Shown here: positions 30,402 through 38,062 of the stretch, piece by piece
How the letters are laid out: every line of letters begins with the position of its first letter
How positions within the stretch are numbered: position 1 is the stretch's first letter
Origin: Halorussus litoreus
GTDB taxonomy: Archaea > Halobacteriota > Halobacteria > Halobacteriales > Haladaptataceae
DNA: 38,092 bases
Direction: 5' to 3'
Assembly: GCF_003382685.1 (NCBI RefSeq)
Contig: NZ_KZ859517.1
Span: forward strand, 26,738-64,829
Made by a program: the position numbers and the translations under genes
The notes under the pieces: model-generated
The model's input: only the letters and a program-made list of their open reading frames with translations
The model's database searches: none
What the model was told of the DNA's origin: nothing

Positions 30402-30810
30402 TCCACCCGGCGCGTGCAGACGCGACCTCCTTGTCGCGCCAAACCACGCGAGGGACGAGTAGCGCAGGCCGTAGGCCGAGCAACGCAGGAGGCTGGGGAG
30501 GCGTGAGGCCCGCGGTCGCGGTGCGGGGCGGTGCGGTCTCTCATATGCCTCGGCAGTAGCTAGCTCGGACGTGTTCGAAAACACAGAGTACGAGACTGCA
30601 ACGCTAGCTACTGCTTGCGCCTCGGCCTGACCGCAACCGCGACCGCAACGCGCCTCGTCCTCCCCAGCCTCCTGCGGTCCTCACTGCGTTGCGGTCCTCG
30701 TCCACCGGAGGACAAACCGCGTCCGCCGAGCCTGCGCTCGTTTCACTCGCGCAGACCTCGCGCGCTTTGCGCGACGCATGAACGCGCCGCGCAGCACGCG
30801 CCGGGGTGGA
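30402..30810. repeat. Family 1 intergenic palindromic element, copy D (most complete ends)
   Basis: The outer ends are inverted repeats: TCCACCCGGCGCGTGC (30402-30417) and GCACGCGCCGGGGTGGA (30794-30810). The left arm has CGCGAGGGACGAG, stem-loop GGCC-GTA-GGCC, GCAGGAGGCTGGGGAGG; the right arm has CCTCGTCCTCCCCAGCCTCC. The core is CTCATATGCCTCGGCAGTAGC (30542-30562); the GCCTCGG...GCTAGC arm ends at 30564, the centre is 38 nt (30565-30602, with its own GTGTTC-GAAAACAC hairpin), and then comes GCTAGCTACTGCTTGCGC. It fills the 600-nt gap before the SufS-SufU gene; no gene is visible there. Confidence 0.9.
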
Positions 30811-30898
30811 GAGCAGAATTCAGCGCGTGCAATGTCCGAGGGCCAAAACAGAACCCACCAGAGAGAACGAGAGACTACCAGAACTCAGAACAGTCCAC

Positions 30899-32548
30899 TC
30901 AGTCGTCGCCTGCGACCGCTGCCCGCTCGCCGTCAAGGTACTCCCGCGCTGCCTCGCTGATGACCTCCTCGGGGCCGACCACGCAGTCCCGGCGCAGGTC
31001 CGGGAAGGTGCCCTCCAGCATCGCGGCGACCTCGCCGTCGAGCGAGGCGGCCTCCTCCAAGGTCCTGCCTTCGAGGTACTCGCTGAGGATGCTCGCGACC
31101 GCGCGGCTGACCGCGCAGCTCTGGCTTTCGAACGCGATGCGCTCGATGGTGCCGTCGGCCACGTCGACGTGGAACTCGCCCTCGTCGCCGCAGGTGGTCT
31201 CCTCCGAATGCTTGCGGAGCGTCGGGTCGTCGAGCCCACCCTCGTTGTGCGGGTTCCGGTGGTGCTCGTAGATGCGGTCGTGGTAGCGGTCGGAGGCGAG
31301 GTACTCCTCGACCTGCTCGGCGACGCCGTCGTGGCCCGGACCGCCGTCGAGCGCGTCGAGCAGTCGGTCGACCTCCTCGGTGGTGTTGTACACGTAGAAC
31401 GAGGCTCTGACCGACCCCGGCAGGTCGAGCACGTCGTGGAGCGGCTGGGTGCAGTGGTCGCCCGCCCGCACCGCGATGCCGCGGTCGTTCAGCAGCGACG
31501 AGAGGTCGTGGCCGTGGACCCCCTCGACGTTGAACGAGACGAGACCGGTGCGCTCGACGCCCGGTGGCGGGCCGTACGTCTCCACGTCGTCGCGCGCTTC
31601 GAGGCGTTCGAGCGCGTACTGGGCGAGCTCGTCCTCGTGCTCGCGGACCCGCTCCATCCCGATCTCGTCGAGGTAGTCGGCGGCCGCCGCGAGCGCGATG
31701 CCCGACGCGATGGGCGGCGTCCCGGCCTCGAACTTCCACGGGAGTTCGTTCCACTTCGCGTCGTCGAACGTGACGTGGCTGATCATCTCGCCGCCGAAGC
31801 AGAACGGGTCGAGCTCTTCGAGCAGGTGTCGCTTGCCGTAGAGGCCGCCGATGCCGGTCGGCCCGGCCATCTTGTGGCCCGAGAACGCGAAGAAGTCGGC
31901 GTCGATGGCCTCCACGTCGACCGGCCGGGTCGGGGCCGACTGCGCGCCGTCGACCAGCACGTACGCGCCGGCGTCGTGAGCCAACTCGGCCAGCGTCTCG
32001 ACCGGGTTGACGGTGCCGAGGACGTTCGAGACGTGGGCCACCGAGACGACCGCGGTGTCCGGACCGATGAGTTCCTTCGCGTGCTCGACGTCGAGTCGGC
32101 CGTCGTCGTCCACGCGAACGTAGCGCACCTCGGCTCCCGTCCGCTCGGCGACCTGCTGCCACGTCACCAGCGAGGCGTGGTGCTCCATCTCGGTGAGGAC
32201 GATCTCGTCGCCCGGCCCGAGCTGGTCGCGCAGGCCGTACGCGACGATGTTGATGCCTTCGGTGGTGTTCTTCGTGAACACCATCTCCTCGCGGCCTCCG
32301 CTCGCGCCGACGAACTCCGCGAGCCTGTCGTGGGCCTCCTCGTAGGCGATGGATGCCTCGTGGCTCAGCGCGTGGATCCCACGGTGGACGTTCGCGTTGT
32401 ACCCCTCGTAGAACTCCTCGTACACCTCGTACACCTGCGTGGGCGTCTGGGTCGTCGCCGCGTTGTCGAGATACGTCAGCGGCTCGTCGCCCACCCGGCG
32501 TTCCAACACCGGGAAATCTTGCCGGAGTTCCGAGATATCGGAGACCAT
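30899..32548 (-). CDS. Fused cysteine desulfurase SufS and Fe-S scaffold SufU
   Basis: A 549-residue protein joining two Fe-S assembly steps. Residues 1-400 are a group II cysteine desulfurase (SufS): YLDNAATTQ, TEMEHHAS, VLVDGAQSAPT, PLP lysine K226 in FSGHKMAGPTGIG, and the persulfide cysteine C366 in RAGDHCTQP. After a linker (about 401-418), residues 419-540 form a SufU/IscU-type scaffold: YHDRIYEHHRNPHNEGGLDDP and three cysteines C453 (CGDE), C478 (CAVS) and C522 (DC), the usual three-ligand set. ATG 32548 has a GATTTATC box about 27 nt upstream; an ATG three codons earlier is possible. In most organisms the two parts are separate genes. Confidence 0.9.
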   Translation of the reverse strand: MVSDISELRQDFPVLERRVGDEPLTYLDNAATTQTPTQVYEVYEEFYEGYNANVHRGIHALSHEASIAYEEAHDRLAEFVGASGGREEMVFTKNTTEGINIVAYGLRDQLGPGDEIVLTEMEHHASLVTWQQVAERTGAEVRYVRVDDDGRLDVEHAKELIGPDTAVVSVAHVSNVLGTVNPVETLAELAHDAGAYVLVDGAQSAPTRPVDVEAIDADFFAFSGHKMAGPTGIGGLYGKRHLLEELDPFCFGGEMISHVTFDDAKWNELPWKFEAGTPPIASGIALAAAADYLDEIGMERVREHEDELAQYALERLEARDDVETYGPPPGVERTGLVSFNVEGVHGHDLSSLLNDRGIAVRAGDHCTQPLHDVLDLPGSVRASFYVYNTTEEVDRLLDALDGGPGHDGVAEQVEEYLASDRYHDRIYEHHRNPHNEGGLDDPTLRKHSEETTCGDEGEFHVDVADGTIERIAFESQSCAVSRAVASILSEYLEGRTLEEAASLDGEVAAMLEGTFPDLRRDCVVGPEEVISEAAREYLDGERAAVAGDD

Positions 32549-32730
32549 GGGAATCATCTTGATTGATGGCCCGATAAATCTGCTTGATGTATCCACCTTC
32601 GGAGAAGACGTATCGAAGTATGCACTCTCAGTACCGTGTACTGAAATGTCTCCTCCGCAAATATTTCCCCGCTCACGGCGTGGTGAGAGCAAGCCGTCCC
32701 TCGTCGCGAGCAGGAAAGTACCACGCTATT

Positions 32731-32774
32731 GCGAGCGGGTGAGCCGCGCCCGCAGTCGCGCCTCACCCGCTCGC
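32731..32774 (-). terminator. Stem-loop over the truD stop codon
   Basis: GCGAGCGGGTGAG and CTCACCCGCTCGC are 13-nt exact complements separated by 18 nt. The upstream arm on the minus strand contains the last codons and stop of truD (TGA at 32763-32765). It is likely a 3'-end structure separating truD from the SufS-SufU gene. Confidence 0.55.
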
Positions 32775-34139
32775 GGGATCGGTCTTCATGAACTCCCGCA
32801 GGACGACGGTGGCGTACGATCCTTTCGGGAGCGCGAACTCGAAGGTCAGCGAGTCCTCATCTTCAGCCTCCTCGATTTCGAGCCCGGTCCGGACCAGAAT
32901 CGACCGACGAGTCCCGGTCGAGTCGAACTCCCCCGGTAGGTCGAAGTCGTCCGGCGCGAGCCCGAGGTCGTCGAGCACGTCGCGCTCGATCTCGCCCGGT
33001 TCGCCGTCGCCGAGTTCCGTCTCGGTGCCGACCAGCGGCGCGGTCACGAACGCCCGGCCGCGCTCGCAGTGGCGCGCGACCGTCTCGACCCGGCGCTCGG
33101 TCACGCGCTGTTCCCGGTCGGGGTCTGGAACGGTCACGCCGTCGACCTGCTCGGCGAAGCAGACCACGTCGCCCGCGACCGGGCGGTCGAACGGGAGCCC
33201 CCGTTCCAGTCGCTCGCTCAGGATTCGGTTGAAGGCGTACGACTGGGCGGCGTTGACGAACAGCCGCTGGAGGTTCGAGGGGACGGCTTCGAGCGCGGTC
33301 CGGAAGTCCTCGGGCCGGTCGCCGCCGGACTCGACCAGCGCGTTCAACATCGCGCGCTCGAAGCCGAGGCGCTCGGGCGTGGCGTCGAGCGCGGCCTGCC
33401 AGTCTCGCTCGTCGAAGTGGTCCTCGACCGCGCGGCGCGCTTCCTGCGATCCCTCGGGCTCGCTCTCGTAGGGGTTGGCGACGTACGCTCGGACCGCGTC
33501 CTCCCACTCGCCGCGGACGACCGCGAGGCCGACCTCGTGGGTGACGGGTCGCCGGCTGCCGAACCGCTGCTGGCCGAAGAAGTTCGGGACGCCTGCGGTT
33601 CCGGAGTGGCTCCCGCCGCCCGTCTCCGACTTGCCGCCCCCGCCGAACGACTTTAGGGCCGACTGGATTTCCGCGGCGTTCTCGGGGCGCTCGGCGTCCC
33701 GGACCGTGATCTCGAACTCGTTGCCCGCCAGATCGCCGAACTGGAGCCCTCGTCCGGTCCGGCCCACGACCGCTATCTCGGCGTCGTAGACGGACACGTC
33801 TCCGAGTTCGGACTGGTCGACCTTCCGGAGCGTGAACAGCTGGGTCGTGACCGCGTGCTTGTCCTTGGTGCCGGCCCACGAGACGCGCTCGCGGCTGATC
33901 CCCAGCGCGTCCGAGAGCCGCTTGGCGAAGTCGTTGGTGTCCCACTCCCGGAGCGTCGCGCGCACGACGAGGTAGGGGTAGGCCCCCTCGTCGGCGTCGG
34001 CCGGCTCGGTGTCGAACCGCTCGACCTCCCGGACCCGGAAGTCCTCGGGCGATTCGCGGAGGCGACCGCCGACGCCGTCCGGGTCGCTGACGAAGTGTGC
34101 GATGCCGACCGCCTGCTCGACTGGGTACGCCTCGCGCAT
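32763..34139 (-). CDS. truD: tRNA pseudouridine(13) synthase TruD
   Basis: A 458-residue TruD-family pseudouridine synthase, modifying U13 (archaeal relatives also U35 of tRNA-Tyr in some lineages). Catalytic Asp93 lies in [13 protein letters not shown]. Also visible are the TruD insertion-domain region and [42 protein letters not shown], and the C-terminal [14 protein letters not shown] Gly-rich linker insert (about 164-182, [17 protein letters not shown]) precedes the FGQQRFG motif. ATG 34139 begins [12 protein letters not shown]. Full length for the family. Confidence 0.95.
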   Translation of the reverse strand: MREAYPVEQAVGIAHFVSDPDGVGGRLRESPEDFRVREVERFDTEPADADEGAYPYLVVRATLREWDTNDFAKRLSDALGISRERVSWAGTKDKHAVTTQLFTLRKVDQSELGDVSVYDAEIAVVGRTGRGLQFGDLAGNEFEITVRDAERPENAAEIQSALKSFGGGGKSETGGGSHSGTAGVPNFFGQQRFGSRRPVTHEVGLAVVRGEWEDAVRAYVANPYESEPEGSQEARRAVEDHFDERDWQAALDATPERLGFERAMLNALVESGGDRPEDFRTALEAVPSNLQRLFVNAAQSYAFNRILSERLERGLPFDRPVAGDVVCFAEQVDGVTVPDPDREQRVTERRVETVARHCERGRAFVTAPLVGTETELGDGEPGEIERDVLDDLGLAPDDFDLPGEFDSTGTRRSILVRTGLEIEEAEDEDSLTFEFALPKGSYATVVLREFMKTDPASG

Positions 34140-34262
34140 TCACTCTTGATTTGCGGGGGAGTCGCTTGTATCTGGCTTCCCGCGGTCAGTAGTTTAGTTT
34201 GGGTTTCTCTGAAGCGCTGGAGTGATTACAGTAGTGAACGGCTGAGTCTGAAGAACGACTTC

Positions 34263-34465
34263 GGTTTCGAAAGCCCCCGCCCGCTCGCGGTCGCTCAGCG
34301 ACATATCCTCGCTCGCTGACGCTCGCCGGCAGACGGTCCTCGTCGCGTTGCTCCTCGGCTGCGACTGCCGAGGTCACACTCGCTTCGCTCGCGTGACCGC
34401 TCGGATAGGGGTCGCTGAGGCGACCACGGGCCTTCGGCCTGCGACCGGGCGGCCCCTTTCAGTCC
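34263..34465 (-). repeat. Family 2 hairpin element, long copy
   Basis: Read on the minus strand it begins GGACTGAAAGGGGCCGCCCG and ends GGGGGCTTTCGAAACC, like the copy at 28704. The central stem is CTCAGCGAC...GTCGCTGAG, where the other copy has TGGCCGAC...GTCGGCCA, with CCTATCC/GGATATG kept. The top of the hairpin carries an extra ~75-nt insert with its own stem-loops (GGTCACGCGAGCG...AGTGTGACC; GGCCGAAGGCC). It lies in the 695-nt gene-free gap upstream of truD. Confidence 0.85.
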
Positions 34466-34534
34466 CACCCGCGGTCGTTTCCCCGTCCAATTTCGCCCGG
34501 TGGACCGGCCGGCCTGCTATCGCTCGGTGGGTTG

Positions 34535-34695
34535 TTCAATCCCGGCGCGTGCTGGCGCGAGTTTATCTCGCGCCAAATCGCGCGAGGGACGAGCATCGCA
34601 GGGCGAAGCCCGAGACGCGCAGGAGGCTGGGGAGGTGTGAGGCCCGCGGTTGCGGTGCGGTCGCGGTGCGGTCACGCCGAGGCTCAAGAATAGTA
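34535..34695. repeat. Family 1 intergenic palindromic element, copy E (collapsed)
   Basis: Left arm complete: CCCGGCGCGTGCTGGCGCGA, TCGCGCCAAATCGCGCGAGG, stem-loop GGGC-GAA-GCCC, GCAGGAGGCTGGGGAGG, GGCCCGCGGTTGCGGTGCGG. The core with GCTAGC and the variable centre is missing; instead the sequence runs into GTCACGCCGAGGCTCAAGAA-TAGTAGC, the reverse complement of a right inner arm. It looks like a deletion derivative or rearranged copy. Confidence 0.8.
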
Positions 34696-34800
34696 GCGGT
34701 CGCGGTTGCTGTGGCGGTCACAGTCGCGGTCGTGGAAGCGGTCGCGGTTGTGGATGCGGTAACCGAAATAGTCGCAGTTCTCACTGGCTCAACAGTAACA
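34680..34800. repeat. Degenerate GCGGTC/GCGGTT hexamer array
   Basis: A run dominated by GCGGTC, GCGGTT, GTGGAT and GCAGTT-like hexamers between family 1 copy E and the pth2 stop codon. Same motif as the GCGGTT-GCGGTG part of family 1 arms, but expanded. No gene is visible. Confidence 0.6.
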
Positions 34801-34834
34801 CTCTCACGAAGAACCCAACATCCAAAAACCGCAT

Positions 34835-35173
34835 TCAGTACAGCGAGAGGTCGCCCGTCACCTTGTCCACGAGGTCGTCGTCGGCCGGGCCGACCGCGAG
34901 GGTCGTCACGGTCCCCGGTTCCAACTGGGTGTGCCCCGCGTCCCGGATCACGGCGCGGGGAAGCCCCTCGGCGCGGGCCTTCTCGGCGAGTCGGAAGATC
35001 TCGTCCTCGCCGGCGGCCTGCACGACGACCTTCTTCTGGCCGCCGCCCTTCCACTCCTTCCGGGCGCGCGTCCCGGCGTCCTCGTAGGCCGACAGCGACG
35101 CGTGGGCGACCTGCGCGGCCAGCTTCCCTTCGCCCATGCCCAGATCGGTGCGGGCGACGATAGTCTGCTTCAC
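34835..35173 (-). CDS. pth2: Peptidyl-tRNA hydrolase Pth2
   Basis: A 112-residue Pth2-family enzyme that frees tRNA from peptidyl-tRNA. Family motifs: [30 protein letters not shown] (the K..Q..H cluster of the active site), [43 protein letters not shown] 35173 starts the conserved strand and has a TTTAAC box (complement of 35196-35203) about 27 nt upstream, so the GTG four codons further out is rejected. Same strand as truD but separated by 695 nt of repeats. Confidence 0.95.
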   Translation of the reverse strand: MKQTIVARTDLGMGEGKLAAQVAHASLSAYEDAGTRARKEWKGGGQKKVVVQAAGEDEIFRLAEKARAEGLPRAVIRDAGHTQLEPGTVTTLAVGPADDDLVDKVTGDLSLY

Positions 35174-35195
35174 GGCCGCAACCACGGGGTCGGCC

Positions 35196-35203
35196 GTTAA
35201 ATC
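35196..35203 (-). promoter_or_regulatory. TATA box of pth2
   Basis: GATTTAAC on the minus strand, about 27 nt before the GTG start; it decides the start choice. Confidence 0.65.
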
Positions 35204-35310
35204 GGTGACTACTCGGAGCGGGCTCTACCACGTTTCCCGGTGCAATTTCCACCGCCGAAAAACGACACTCGAACGACAGCATTATTGGCTCCCGGTCGGC
35301 GCGTTCCGAT

Positions 35311-36036
35311 ATGGTCCTCGACGCACTCCTCCGCCCGGACGCCTTCTTCGCCGAGCGCGCGCCGGGACTCAGCCTCGCTCGCGCCGCCCTCGTGGTCGCT
35401 CTGGTCGCGCTCGTCACGACCGCCGTGGTTGGCGCGTTCGGCTGGTCGCTGAGCCAGCAGCTCACCCAGACCACCGAGATACCGAACGACGAGCGCCCGC
35501 CCGATTGGGTCTGCGACGACGAGACCACCAGCGAGGTCGACGAGATGATGCAGGACGGCTGCGACCAGCCCAAGCAGAAGACCGTCGTGGTCGGCGACCT
35601 GTTCTGGGACCGGTTCAGCGGTATGCTCCCGCTGGTCCTGTTCAGCGGACTGCTCGCGTGGCCGCTGTACGGGGTCGGACTGCACGTTCTGTCGGCAATC
35701 GTGAACGGCGAGGGGTCGTTCGCCGACACGCTCGCCGTCGCGGCGTGGGGAATGCTCCCCAGCGCGTTTCAGGCGGTGGTCGGCTTCGGCCTCCTGCTGA
35801 CCACGCTGGGGAGCGTCGACCTGTCGGCGTCGAACCCCGAACTGCTGGCCTCGCAGGTCGAGACGCTGAGCCAGCGCGCGCAGGGCGACACCGCCGTGCT
35901 GGCGCTGGCCGCCGCGGCGTGGCAGGGCTACGTCTGGACCTTCGGGCTGAAGCACGCCCGGAAGCTCCCGACCGGCAGCGCGGCGTTCGCGGGCGGGACG
36001 ATCGCGCTCGTGACGTTCCTGTTCGGGATCGCGTGA
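35311..36036 (+). CDS. Yip1-domain family membrane protein
   Basis: A 241-residue membrane protein with about five helices. The N-terminus MVLDALLRPDAFFAERAP is the typical start of haloarchaeal Yip1-like proteins (LLxPxxFF). Then come a first helix (LARAALVVALVALVTTAVVGAF), an exposed polar loop with two Cys (WVCDDETTSEVDEMMQDGC), and paired helices in the C-terminal half (FSGMLPLVLFSGLLAWPLYGVG; LAVAAWGMLPSAFQAVVGFGLLL). Yip1 proteins act in membrane organisation in eukaryotes; the archaeal role is unknown. A CATTATTGG box lies about 27 nt upstream of the ATG. Confidence 0.8.
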   Translation: MVLDALLRPDAFFAERAPGLSLARAALVVALVALVTTAVVGAFGWSLSQQLTQTTEIPNDERPPDWVCDDETTSEVDEMMQDGCDQPKQKTVVVGDLFWDRFSGMLPLVLFSGLLAWPLYGVGLHVLSAIVNGEGSFADTLAVAAWGMLPSAFQAVVGFGLLLTTLGSVDLSASNPELLASQVETLSQRAQGDTAVLALAAAAWQGYVWTFGLKHARKLPTGSAAFAGGTIALVTFLFGIA

Positions 36037-36107
36037 CCGTCGAATTTCGCTGACCACCACTGGCGAGGACCGGTCCATTTAGGCCGCTCCGCGCCAACCC
36101 CACGCAC

Positions 36108-36725
36108 ATGATACTCTCGGACGCCGACATCCTCCGCCGGCTGGAGGACGGCGACCTCGCGGTCGAACCCATCGACGACCTCGACCTCCAGATACAGCCC
36201 GCCAGCATCGACCTCCGGCTCGGCAGGGAGTTCCTGGAGTTCCAGCGCACCAATATCCCGTGCATCCACCCGAACAGCGAGCAGGAGGTCTCCGAATACG
36301 TCGACGAGACCGTGGTCGAGGAAGGTGGCGAGTTCATCCTCCACCCGGGCGACTTCGTGCTCGGCACGACGATGGAGCGCGTCGAGATTCCGGCCGACCT
36401 CATCGCCCACGTCGAGGGTCGGTCGTCGCTCGGCCGACTCGCCGTGGTAGTGCATGCCACTGCCGGCCTCTGCGACCCCGGGTACCAGGGCCAGATCACC
36501 CTCGAACTGTCGAATCTCGGCACCGCGCCGGTCGCGCTCGAACCCGGTATGCGCGTCTCCCAGCTCACCTTCACGGAACTCAAGACGCCCGCGGAGCGCC
36601 CGTACGGCGAGGAGCGGGGCTCGAAGTACCAGAACCAGTCCGGCCCGCAGGCCTCGCGCATCCAGAGCGACCACGAGTTCGGCGGCGACCAGAAGCCCGA
36701 TTCACCTGAGGAGAGCGAGCCATGA
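36108..36725 (+). CDS. dcd: dCTP deaminase
   Basis: A 205-residue enzyme converting dCTP to dUTP for thymidylate synthesis. Family motifs: [64 protein letters not shown] (the RSSxxR and HATAG loops and the catalytic Glu in ITLEL), and [21 protein letters not shown] at the C-terminus. A CCATTTAGG box lies about 30 nt upstream. Whether it also hydrolyses the triphosphate (bifunctional DCD-DUT) cannot be decided here. The stop overlaps the start of thiR by four bases. Confidence 0.95.
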   Translation: MILSDADILRRLEDGDLAVEPIDDLDLQIQPASIDLRLGREFLEFQRTNIPCIHPNSEQEVSEYVDETVVEEGGEFILHPGDFVLGTTMERVEIPADLIAHVEGRSSLGRLAVVVHATAGLCDPGYQGQITLELSNLGTAPVALEPGMRVSQLTFTELKTPAERPYGEERGSKYQNQSGPQASRIQSDHEFGGDQKPDSPEESEP

Positions 36726-37621
36726 GGTTCGCCGAGGAGATCGCGGTCGAGGAGTTCCTGCCCACGGTCCGGTCGATGTTGGCCGAGGAGCTCCGCGAGC
36801 GCGGGCTGACCCAGAGCGAGGTCGCCGACCTGCTGGGCATCAGCCAGAGCGCAGTGTCGAAGTACGCCAACGGCGAGGTCGAGCGCAACGACCAGTTTCT
36901 GCACGACGAGCGCGTCCGGAACCTCGTCGCGCGCGTCGGCGAGGGGCTGGCCGAGGAGACGATGAGCCGGGTCGAGGCGCTGGTCGAGATCGAGGTCATG
37001 ATCCGGCGGCTCGAAGACCGCGATCTCATCGCCGACATCCACGAGCGCGAGATGCCCGACCTGTCGGGCTACGGCGGCGACTTCGACGTCCACGACCCCG
37101 ACGGCGAGTTGCGGGTGACCGAGCGCGTCCGGTCGTCGCTCCGACGCGGGCTCCGCATCGTCGAGAGCGCGGGCGGGTTCGCGTCGCTCATCCCCGCCGT
37201 GGGGTCGAACCTCTGTGAGTGCACGCCCGACGCCGACGGCATCGACGACGTGGCCGGCGTCCCGGGCCGCATCTTCGACGTGAAAGGTCGGGCCGAGATC
37301 CCGTCCGACCCGGAGTTCGGTGTGAGCGAGCACGTGGCGTCGGTCCTGCTGGCAGCGCGCCGGGCAGGAAGCGACGCTCGCGCGGCCCTGAACGTCCGGT
37401 ACGACCCCGACCTCGTGGCCGCGCTGGAGGAGCTGGGCCACGAGGCCGCGGAGTTCGACGCGGAGTACGACGACCTCGACGCGGCGGTGGGCGCGGCGCT
37501 CCGCGAGCAGCCGGATGCGACCGTGCTCTACCACACCGGCGGCTACGGCGTCGAGCCCATCATCTACCTGCTCGGGGACGACGCCGAGGACGTGGCCGAG
37601 ACGGCGCGAAATCTGCTGTAG
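36722..37621 (+). CDS. thiR: HTH-ThiN domain transcription regulator (ThiR-like)
   Basis: A 299-residue protein with an N-terminal helix-turn-helix ([29 protein letters not shown], about 22-50) and a C-terminal ThiN domain (from about 130: [37 protein letters not shown]..., [24 protein letters not shown]). ThiN is thiamine-phosphate synthase in some fusions. HTH-ThiN proteins (ThiR) in archaea are described as thiamine-pathway repressors sensing thiamine phosphate. ATG overlaps the dcd stop (ATGA), so it is cotranscribed with dcd. Confidence 0.88.
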   Translation: MRFAEEIAVEEFLPTVRSMLAEELRERGLTQSEVADLLGISQSAVSKYANGEVERNDQFLHDERVRNLVARVGEGLAEETMSRVEALVEIEVMIRRLEDRDLIADIHEREMPDLSGYGGDFDVHDPDGELRVTERVRSSLRRGLRIVESAGGFASLIPAVGSNLCECTPDADGIDDVAGVPGRIFDVKGRAEIPSDPEFGVSEHVASVLLAARRAGSDARAALNVRYDPDLVAALEELGHEAAEFDAEYDDLDAAVGAALREQPDATVLYHTGGYGVEPIIYLLGDDAEDVAETARNLL

Positions 37622-37666
37622 TTCGCCGCCGTTCTATTTCATCGCTGTCTTTCGATTTGGTCACCG

Positions 37667-37915
37667 CTATGCTTCCGGTCGGGCGTCGAGCAGAATCTCG
37701 CCCTCTTCGACCGCCTCGACCCACTCCGGCCGGAGCGGGTAGGCGTCCTCGTCGGCCTCGTGGCTCCCCCAGTCGAGTTTGGCCGCGAACTCCTCGGTCA
37801 GACTCGGATGCGGCTCGACGTAAGCGGTCCCGTCCCGGACCTCGGTCACCACGCCGATCTTCTCTCGGTCGGCGTCGAACACGGACGCGCCTTCGTCGGC
37901 CTCGGTGAACTGCAT
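37667..37915 (-). CDS. PRC-barrel-like small protein
   Basis: An 82-residue acidic protein: MQFTEADEGASVFDADREKIGVVTEVRDGTAYVEPHPSLTEEF..., a short PRC-barrel-like sheet (VFDADREKIGVV...DGTAYVEP), then an acidic helical part ending LLDARPEA. Some archaeal PRC-barrel proteins take part in division or RNA metabolism, but nothing here points to one. ATG 37915 starts the barrel strand; the longer frame upstream is non-coding-like. Confidence 0.7.
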   Translation of the reverse strand: MQFTEADEGASVFDADREKIGVVTEVRDGTAYVEPHPSLTEEFAAKLDWGSHEADEDAYPLRPEWVEAVEEGEILLDARPEA

Positions 37916-38011
37916 ACCGTCGGTTCGCCGCGCTCGGGTTTGACGGCTGTGGCCACGAAGCGAGTGGTGACCGACCGCGTTCTCGGCGAACTCAGGTCGG
38001 CGACGGGCTGC

Positions 38012-38062
38012 ACTACTCGGCCAGTCCACGGGACGCGCTACTCGAACAGTCCACGGGATGCG
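38012..38062. repeat. Imperfect 25/26-nt tandem repeat near the window end
   Basis: ACTACTCGGCCAGTCCACGG (unit 1, 38012-38037) and CTACTCGAACAGTCCACGGG (unit 2, 38038-38062) are about 85% alike. No gene in 37916-38092. Confidence 0.7.

Noticed and set aside
35642-37534. 630-residue antisense open frame over dcd, thiR and part of the Yip1-like gene
   Set aside because: The plus-strand genes have clear motifs; the antisense product is domain-free and reflects codon bias.
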